Shown here one piece after another: positions 1 to 4,546 of a DNA stretch of 5,490 nt. The notes below the pieces were generated by a model, which saw nothing but the letters and a program-made list of their open reading frames with translations, had not been told where the DNA came from and did not search any database. The translations under genes were made by a program, and so were the position numbers. Numbering within the stretch: the stretch's first letter is position 1; each line of letters opens with the position of its first letter. The DNA is from CAG-390 sp045541375. GTDB taxonomy: Bacteria; Bacillota; Clostridia; Oscillospirales; CAG-272. The stretch covers positions 1-5,490 of the forward strand of contig JAZQJB010000029.1 of assembly GCA_045541375.1 (NCBI GenBank), in the 5' to 3' direction.

Positions 1-885
1 AATGCATTGACCCGGGTTCAGGAAGTTTCCGGGATAGGATGAGATCTTGAAGGTGGAAAACTCGCCGTTTGCCGTGTGAGCGGCGATGTCAAGCAGAAAT
101 TCCTTTGCCGTGTCATTGAAAAGACCGATCTCGCCCTCCGCGGTCGAATAATCCGCGCCCTTCTGGCGGAGCACCTGGATCATCATATTGTCGGTGGACT
201 TGTAGATGAAGGGGAGAAGGGTCTTCTGACCGTTGACGACAAAATTGCCATCGGCGTCCTTTTCGACAGCCTTTTCGCAGACCTGCCAGATGAAATCCCA
301 GGTGAGGGTTTCGGGAAGCGTGAAGCCGAGCTTTTCAACCATTGTCTTGTTGATGTAGCAAGCCTCGGTCGAGCGCATGAAGGGGATGGCGTAATGCTTG
401 TCGCCGATTATGCCCTCGAGAAGATATTTTTCAACGATCTCGTCCTTTTTCGGCGCCTCGAAGCGAACTTCGCTGCCTCCAAGGCCGTATCTTTCGTCCG
501 CCATCAGCCCGTCAAGGGGGACGACTGTGTTGTCGCCCGTCAGATAGGTGGCGATGTGGTCGGGGTAGGTTATGCAAACGTTGGGCGTGGTGCCGGTCGC
601 GATATTCGTGATGACGTCATTGTAGATCATGCCGTAATCCGAATAGAGCTGGAGCTTGACCTTGATGTTCGGGTAAAGCTCCTCAAAAGCGGCGACGGTG
701 TCCTTATATATCTTCTGCTGAACGCCGTTGTTATCGTTTTTCGCCCAGAAAACGACCTCATACTGCTTTGAGGTGTCAAATTCCGCGGGCATCTCGAAAA
801 GCTCCTGCCTTTTCGAGCCGTGACAGCCCGAAAGCGTGCAAAGGCAGAGCACGAGAGCGATGAGAGCGCAAATTGATCTTTTCAT
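1..885 (-). CDS. CUT1 carbohydrate ABC transporter, extracellular solute-binding lipoprotein (3' part missing)
   Basis: This is the substrate-capturing lipoprotein of a sugar ABC importer, similar to the UgpB/MalE family (COG1653). I translated 295 codons; the frame is open to base 1, and perhaps 120-160 C-terminal residues lie outside the window. The N-terminus is a lipoprotein signal peptide, MKRSICALIALVLCLCTLSGC, with lipobox L-S-G-C and the acylated cysteine at residue 21. After it come the family's typical blocks: a first beta strand YEVVFWAKN, then VAAFEELYPNIKV, then a TGTTPNV segment followed by DHIATYL, then a YAIPF strand, and STEACYINK with EKLGF further on. The last visible residues, NPGQCI, match the start of the conserved Gly-rich C-lobe segment. 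The ATG at 885 is chosen because AGGAGG lies 9 bases upstream and the signal peptide follows directly. The start overlaps the stop of the upstream permease (ATGA). The sugar cannot be named; a mono-, oligosaccharide or glycerol-phosphate-type ligand is possible. Confidence 0.93.
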   Translation of the reverse strand, partial: MKRSICALIALVLCLCTLSGCHGSKRQELFEMPAEFDTSKQYEVVFWAKNDNNGVQQKIYKDTVAAFEELYPNIKVKLQLYSDYGMIYNDVITNIATGTTPNVCITYPDHIATYLTGDNTVVPLDGLMADERYGLGGSEVRFEAPKKDEIVEKYLLEGIIGDKHYAIPFMRSTEACYINKTMVEKLGFTLPETLTWDFIWQVCEKAVEKDADGNFVVNGQKTLLPFIYKSTDNMMIQVLRQKGADYSTAEGEIGLFNDTAKEFLLDIAAHTANGEFSTFKISSYPGNFLNPGQCI

Positions 886-1727
886 CCCTTTGTACCTCCT
901 CTTGCGACGCCCGCCATGATCTTGTTACGGAAGATCAGGAAGAGCACGATCAGCGGCAGCGAGATGACAACGACAGCCGCCATCATTGCGGGGATGTTTT
1001 CGCGTCCGAAGCCGCTTTCGCGGATCTCCTGAATACCGTTTGAAACGAGATAGTACGCCTGCTCGTCGGTGATGAGTCGCGGCCAGACGTAGGAGTTCCA
1101 GCACTCGATGACCTTGAGGATCGTCACCGTCACGACGGTGGGGCGGCAGATGGGAACGAGAACCTTCATCAGGTACTTGAAATCGGTGGTGCCGTCAACC
1201 TTGGCGGCGAGATAGAGCTCGTTTGGCACCTGCTCGAAGTTTTCCTTGAGCAGATAGATATAAAACACCGAAGCCGCCGAGGGGAGGATGAGTCCCGCGA
1301 AGGTATTTCGCATTTCGAGATTGGTGATGGTGGTGAAATTCGTGATGACCACAAGCTCGGTGGGGATCATCATCAGCGCGAGGAAGGAAAGGAAGAGCAG
1401 ATTTTTGCCCTTGAATTCAAGCCTTGCGAAGGCATAAGCCGAGGGGATGGCGATGACAAGCATCAGCGCGGTGGTCACGACCGTGAAGATCACGGTGTTG
1501 AGGAAGTATTTTGCGAGCGGAACGGCGGAAAATGCCGAAGCATAGTTCTCGAGCGTGGGCGAAAGGGTGAAGAATTTCGGGATAAATTCCGAGTTATAAG
1601 ATGCGTAGCTCTTGACCGAGGTCAGCAGCATCCAATAAAAGGGGAAAAGCACAACGAGCGCCCAGATGACGAGCATTGTGTAGACCGCGATCTTCAGGAT
1701 CCTTTGGCGGAGCATTTTTTCCTGCAT
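882..1727 (-). CDS. CUT1 carbohydrate ABC transporter permease 2 (UgpE/MalG-like)
   Basis: This is the second membrane subunit of a binding-protein-dependent sugar importer (COG0395 type, BPD_transp_1 fold), 281 residues, the usual length for MalG/UgpE-type proteins. Hydrophobic segments are visible at about residues 12-35, 74-98, 108-130, 142-160, 186-204 and 246-266, giving six membrane spans. The EAA loop, which docks on the ATPase subunit, is at about 170-196: E170, A174-A175, G179 and P192 in a segment AAKVDGTTDFKYL followed by VLVPICRP. The C-terminal MAGVARGGTKG resembles the usual glycine-rich tail of this subunit. The start at 1727 has AAGGGAG about 7 bases upstream; a second Met at residue 5 is possible but sits farther from that site. 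The gene begins 15 bases after permease 1 ends and overlaps the binding-protein gene by four bases, so the three form one operon. Confidence 0.95.
   Translation of the reverse strand: MQEKMLRQRILKIAVYTMLVIWALVVLFPFYWMLLTSVKSYASYNSEFIPKFFTLSPTLENYASAFSAVPLAKYFLNTVIFTVVTTALMLVIAIPSAYAFARLEFKGKNLLFLSFLALMMIPTELVVITNFTTITNLEMRNTFAGLILPSAASVFYIYLLKENFEQVPNELYLAAKVDGTTDFKYLMKVLVPICRPTVVTVTILKVIECWNSYVWPRLITDEQAYYLVSNGIQEIRESGFGRENIPAMMAAVVVISLPLIVLFLIFRNKIMAGVARGGTKG
895..900 (-). promoter_or_regulatory. Shine-Dalgarno site of the solute-binding protein, embedded in the permease gene
   Basis: On the minus strand AGGAGG (followed by T) lies 9 bases before the ATG at 885. It sits within the Arg-Gly-Gly-Thr codons at the end of the upstream permease, whose TGA stop shares bases with this ATG. 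The arrangement implies translational coupling together with strong independent initiation. Confidence 0.85.
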
Positions 1728-1742
1728 TTCTCTTCTCCCTTC

Positions 1743-2633
1743 TTAATAATGAACGTGCTTCTTGCTGATCAGCAGGTTGATGCACGTGATGGTGAGCACG
1801 ATGATAAAGAGAATGATCGCCGCGGCGGAGGCATAGGACGGGAATCCGCCGCTGTCGCCGTAGAGCATATCGTAAACGTAGCCAACGATGGTATTCATCT
1901 TTGCGGCGTTGAGGTTGGTGCCGAAGAGCGCGACGGCGTCACTGTATGCCTTGAAAGCACCGATAAAGCCCGTGATGATGAGGTAAAAGAGCGTTGGCGA
2001 GATCATCGGGAGGGTGATCTTTGTGAACATTCGCCACTTCGTGGTGCCGTCAACGCGGGCGGCGTCATAATAATTCTGGTTGACCGAGGCAAGGGCGCTG
2101 GTCAGTATCAGGATCTTGAACGGCATAACGATCCAGACGGTATAGATGCAGAGAACGAGCATCTTTGCCCAGTATGGACCTTCGATGAAATCGACCGAGG
2201 GGCCGCCGAAGAAGTTGATCAGCAGATTCACCATTCCGTCGGTGTACGCCGTTTTCTTGAAAAGGATCATAAAAACGAGTCCGACCGCGAGGGTATTGGT
2301 GACGTAAGGAAGAAAATATACAGTCTGGAAGAGCTTGCGGAGCTTGTCAATCGAAGCAAGCGCAACCGAAATGACGAGCGAGAGCCCCGTCGACACAGGC
2401 ACGGTGATGATAACGAGAATGAAGGTATTCTTCACCGCCTGCAAGAAATAGGGATCGCGCAATATGTACTGATAATTATAAAATCCCGTGCCGAAAAAGG
2501 TCTGCGACGCCGAGTTGTAGCCCTCCTCGAAGGAGTAAATGAACACGTCGATAAGCGGGTATACCATAAATACGCCCAGGAACAGAATGGCGGGAAGCAG
2601 ATAGAGCCACGCCTTAAGGTTGTTGTTTTTCAA
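1743..2633 (-). CDS. CUT1 carbohydrate ABC transporter permease 1 (UgpA/MalF-like), TTG start
   Basis: This is the first membrane subunit of the sugar importer (COG1175 type), 296 residues from the chosen start. Membrane spans are visible at about residues 8-33, 70-94, 104-125, 157-179, 208-230 and 268-290. The EAA loop is at 189-213 with D190, A191-A192, G196 and P209 in AARVDGTTKW followed by ITLPMISPT. I chose TTG at 2633-2631 because GGGAGGT (2640-2646) lies six bases upstream and the protein then begins MKNNNLKAWLYLLPAILFL, as this family normally does. The frame stays open upstream with ATGs at 2744, 2684 and 2660. The first two lie upstream of or inside the promoter, the ATG at 2660 falls at the predicted transcription start, and none has a Shine-Dalgarno site. 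It is the first gene of the operon; permease 2 follows after 15 bases. Confidence 0.93.
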   Translation of the reverse strand: MKNNNLKAWLYLLPAILFLGVFMVYPLIDVFIYSFEEGYNSASQTFFGTGFYNYQYILRDPYFLQAVKNTFILVIITVPVSTGLSLVISVALASIDKLRKLFQTVYFLPYVTNTLAVGLVFMILFKKTAYTDGMVNLLINFFGGPSVDFIEGPYWAKMLVLCIYTVWIVMPFKILILTSALASVNQNYYDAARVDGTTKWRMFTKITLPMISPTLFYLIITGFIGAFKAYSDAVALFGTNLNAAKMNTIVGYVYDMLYGDSGGFPSYASAAAIILFIIVLTITCINLLISKKHVHY

Positions 2634-2639
2634 AACCAC

Positions 2640-2646
2640 ACCTCCC
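2640..2646 (-). promoter_or_regulatory. Shine-Dalgarno site deciding the TTG start of permease 1
   Basis: The minus strand reads GGGAGGT, then GTGGTT, then TTG at 2633. This is the only strong ribosome binding site near the gene's start, and its six-base spacing selects the TTG rather than the upstream in-frame ATGs. Confidence 0.85.
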
Positions 2647-2664
2647 AAAACGAAATACATAATA

Positions 2665-2693
2665 AGTATATCACAAACCGACATTTTTGTAAA
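2665..2693 (-). promoter_or_regulatory. Sigma-70/sigma-A promoter of the sugar transporter operon
   Basis: On the minus strand the -35 is TTTACA (2693-2688, one mismatch to TTGACA), the spacer is 17 bases, and the -10 is TATACT (2670-2665, one mismatch). The -10 is preceded by TGA, giving an extended TGnTATACT. The predicted transcription start is near 2658, leaving a leader of roughly 25 bases that holds only the Shine-Dalgarno site. That leaves no room for a riboswitch, so any control should act at the DNA level. Confidence 0.85.
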
Positions 2694-2710
2694 GAAGATT
2701 TTGCTAAAAA

Positions 2711-2752
2711 GTGAAAAAACAAGCCGAGTTGCGTTGAAAAGCAACTCGGCTT
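2711..2752 (-). terminator. Intrinsic terminator of the surface protein gene
   Basis: A perfect 12-bp inverted repeat, AAGCCGAGTTGC / GCAACTCGGCTT (2741-2752 and 2721-2732), has an 8-base loop. On the minus strand it is followed by G and six T (2719-2714). It starts five bases after the stop of the wall protein gene. On the plus strand the stem is followed by only three T, so it acts mainly on minus-strand transcription. Confidence 0.93.
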
Positions 2753-2757
2753 TGGCA

Positions 2758-4416
2758 TTATTTACTCTCTTTTTTGCTGAAAAACGCTACCAAGGGCAGC
2801 AGGGCGGCAATGGCGAGGATCACAACAATGAAAAACAGCGACTCGTCACCCGTCGGCGGAAGCTCGGCGGCGGCTGTGCTTTCCTCTTCAAAAGCAGTGG
2901 TCTGTTCGGTGATAACCGTTGTTTCCGCCGCCTTTTCGGTCGTTTCTTCTGTTGCGGAAGTCGTCACCTCGACCGCTTCTGTCGTTTGCTCGGCAAATAA
3001 AGTCGTTTCCTCGACCGCAAGAGTTGTTTCTTCAACGAAAGCGGTGGTTTCGGCGGGAGAAGTCGCGGCGGGGAGAGCGGGGATCACGCCTCTCTCCTCC
3101 GCCCCGCAATTACTGCAAATTCTCATTTTTGAGCCGTTTTCCGACTCGGTGGGCTCCAAAACCGTCACCCAATCGCCGAAAAGATGCCCGCGGGCGGGGA
3201 TCACGGTCGGCTTTTTGATCTGAAGTGAACAATATCGGCAAAAAATATTCTCACTCTTTCCGTTTTGAGTGCAGGTGGGAGGGGTTTCGGGAATGACGGC
3301 GGCAATGTGAATGCCCGCGCGGTCGCCCTCAAAGAAATCGCTTTCGGATGCCTCGCCGCAAACGGCGCAGGAATACCAGAAGCTGTCCCTCTCGGTGCAG
3401 TTCGCCGCCCTCGCGCGAAGATATTCCGCGGCGGCTATCCTTGCCGAAAAGGTGTGCCCGAGCGCGGGGATCAGCACAGCCCCGGGGCTCGACGATGAGG
3501 ATGGGTCGGCTCCGTCAAAGAGCTCGCCGCAAGCCTCGCAATACCAATATTCAATATTTCCGCCCGCAGTACAGGTGGGCTTGAGAGGCAGAACGTGCAG
3601 TACCGACTTGTGCCTGCAGCTTCTGTCATAGGAGCACTCGTTGCAGAGCATATCGCCCTCGCCGTCATAAGTATGCGCGCCCTCGTCGCTCTTGCTTCCG
3701 CAAATGCAGACCTTTCTGTGACCGATCTCGTCAAAAACGTAATCGCCGTAGCTGTGCGCGCCCGTTGCGGTATCGACCCAGAATTCCTCGGTCGCCTCGT
3801 GGCAGGAGGTGCATTCGAAATAATACTTTTTGAAGCTTCGGCAGTCAAGCCCCGAGCCGGGAACACGCAATCTCTCATCCGCGATTTTATTCTGCGAGGG
3901 AGTGTGCGAGTGCAAAACGCTGACCCTTCCGCATCCTTCGGCGGGAGAAAAGGCGAAAGTGTTGTAGTCGGAATCGAAGCTCATAGCCTCCAAAGCCCTG
4001 ACCCTGACCTCAGCCTCGCCCTCGGCAAGAAGCTTGAAGGTGAGACGCGCGATCGGCGCTTCGGGCGCCGTTACCGCGGGATATTTGCCCAAAGGCGCGC
4101 CGTTTTCCGAAAAAATCAGCCCAAAATAAATAAAGGCGGTAGAAATACCGTCCGGATTATAAAATTTACCTTCACCCTCCACGCATCCGCTGACCGATTC
4201 AAGCCGCAAACGGGAGGTATCATATTCAATAGCACATTCAAGAACGTCAAAACCGGGGTTGTTGATGAGAACGACGTTCAAAACGACCTCGGAACCAACG
4301 GTTCCGCTCGCATCCGAGACTGTCAAAGCCGGACCCGCCGCCGCCCGAACCCCGAGCGAAGCAAACAAAGCCAGTCCCAGCGCAACCGTCACCAGCGCGC
4401 CAAAAAGCCTTTTCAT
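2758..4416 (-). CDS. Sortase-anchored (LPPTG) surface protein with cohesin-like domain, CxxC modules and Thr-rich stalk
   Basis: I do not recognise a named gene; the architecture shows an exported, wall-linked protein of 552 residues. Residues 1-27 are a signal peptide (MKRLFGALVT, hydrophobic core, cleavage near A25-A27). Residues 29-167 look like a cohesin-type beta-sandwich: PALTVSDASGTVG, VVLNVVLINNPG, IEYDTSRLRLESV, then a strand ARLTFKLL. Residues about 190-440 hold seven short Cys modules, mostly CxxC preceded by a single Cys and followed by a GH-x-(Y/F) turn (for example C282/C293/C296, C340/C350/C353, C382/C393/C396). Residues 455-517 are nine 7-residue repeats of the type EETTxxx. 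The C-terminus is a sorting signal: LPPTG (519-523), a 20-residue hydrophobic segment, and the charged tail SKKESK. Sortase would join the Thr to peptidoglycan. The ATG at 4416 has AGGAG seven bases upstream. The gene is monocistronic, between its own promoter and terminator. The ligand is unknown; cohesins classically bind dockerins, but adhesion or a structural role is equally possible. Confidence 0.9.
   Translation of the reverse strand: MKRLFGALVTVALGLALFASLGVRAAAGPALTVSDASGTVGSEVVLNVVLINNPGFDVLECAIEYDTSRLRLESVSGCVEGEGKFYNPDGISTAFIYFGLIFSENGAPLGKYPAVTAPEAPIARLTFKLLAEGEAEVRVRALEAMSFDSDYNTFAFSPAEGCGRVSVLHSHTPSQNKIADERLRVPGSGLDCRSFKKYYFECTSCHEATEEFWVDTATGAHSYGDYVFDEIGHRKVCICGSKSDEGAHTYDGEGDMLCNECSYDRSCRHKSVLHVLPLKPTCTAGGNIEYWYCEACGELFDGADPSSSSSPGAVLIPALGHTFSARIAAAEYLRARAANCTERDSFWYSCAVCGEASESDFFEGDRAGIHIAAVIPETPPTCTQNGKSENIFCRYCSLQIKKPTVIPARGHLFGDWVTVLEPTESENGSKMRICSNCGAEERGVIPALPAATSPAETTAFVEETTLAVEETTLFAEQTTEAVEVTTSATEETTEKAAETTVITEQTTAFEEESTAAAELPPTGDESLFFIVVILAIAALLPLVAFFSKKESK
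2866..3054 (-). repeat. Nine tandem 21-base units encoding EETTxxx repeats (wall-spanning stalk)
   Basis: Residues 455-517 of the surface protein divide exactly into nine 7-residue units: AETTAFV, EETTLAV, EETTLFA, EQTTEAV, EVTTSAT, EETTEKA, AETTVIT, EQTTAFE, EESTAAA. Glu/Gln precedes a Thr-Thr pair in nearly every unit. The array runs directly into ELPPTG, the usual place for an extended, possibly glycosylated spacer through the wall. Units have diverged at the base level, so this is an old array. Confidence 0.85.
3106..3843 (-). repeat. Seven degenerate Cys-pair modules in the surface protein
   Basis: Residues 192-437 contain, in order, C192/C202/C205, C237/C239, C258/C261/C267, C282/C293/C296, C340/C350/C353, C382/C393/C396 and C434/C437. 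Several share the pattern P-x-C-T, about ten residues, C-x-x-C, and several are followed by an I-P-A-x-G-H turn (IPALGH, IPARGH). Similar modules are common in secreted proteins of gut Clostridia. Whether they bind a metal or form disulfides outside the cell cannot be told from sequence. Confidence 0.7.
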
Positions 4417-4452
4417 GGTCTTTCTCCTATGTTTTTGTCAAATTTTTTTGAT

Positions 4453-4481
4453 ATTATAGCATTTATTTACATTAATGTCAA
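4453..4481 (-). promoter_or_regulatory. Full-consensus sigma-70/sigma-A promoter of the surface protein gene
   Basis: On the minus strand the -35 is TTGACA (4481-4476) and the -10 is TATAAT (4458-4453), both perfect, 17 bases apart. TGC directly precedes the -10 (extended -10). The start of transcription is predicted near 4446, leaving a leader of about 30 bases that contains AGGAG (4428-4424). A/T-rich sequence lies upstream at about 4491-4519, close to where an UP element could act. Confidence 0.93.
4467..4480. promoter_or_regulatory. Dyad overlapping the -35 of the surface protein promoter, possible operator
   Basis: TTACATTAATGTCA is a 14-base dyad with one mismatched pair; its core ACATTAATGT (4469-4478) is a perfect palindrome. 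It overlaps the -35 and the adjoining spacer, where a repressor would block polymerase. It is A/T-rich and short, so chance is a real alternative. Confidence 0.3.
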
Positions 4482-4504
4482 TAGTATGCGTGATTTTTCT
4501 TTTA

Positions 4505-4541
4505 AAAAATTTAAAAAATCCGCCCAAATGGGCGGATTTTT
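4505..4541 (-). terminator. Intrinsic terminator of pyrB
   Basis: The inverted repeat AAAAATCCGCCC / GGGCGGATTTTT (4530-4541 and 4514-4525) has a four-base loop, ATTT on the minus strand. The T run continues past the stem and, after a short AAA, is followed by a second T run. It begins five bases after the pyrB stop and separates pyrB from the surface protein promoter. Confidence 0.9.
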
Positions 4542-4546
4542 CGGTT

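Noticed and set aside
76..771. Open frame of about 230 codons on the plus strand.
   Set aside because: It is antisense to the solute-binding protein, which has a lipobox, a Shine-Dalgarno site and family blocks; the plus-strand translation shows no recognisable domain or start signal.
2634..2658. Leader of the transporter operon considered for a riboswitch or attenuator.
   Set aside because: Only about 25 bases separate the predicted transcription start and the TTG; no structure can form there beyond the ribosome binding site.
2673..2690. Inverted pentamers ACAAA / TTTGT with an 8-base spacer between the -35 and -10 of the transporter promoter, considered as an operator.
   Set aside because: The arms are only five A/T-rich bases and do not extend; they match no operator I can recognise.
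1704..2714. Open frame of about 336 codons on the plus strand.
   Set aside because: It lies opposite permease 1, whose membrane spans and EAA loop are clear. The plus-strand product is highly charged with no domain, as expected of a complement of hydrophobic codons.
4437..4442. Second TTGACA on the minus strand, considered as the -35 of another promoter for the surface protein gene.
   Set aside because: No -10 lies 16-18 bases downstream; that position falls on the Shine-Dalgarno and start codon region.
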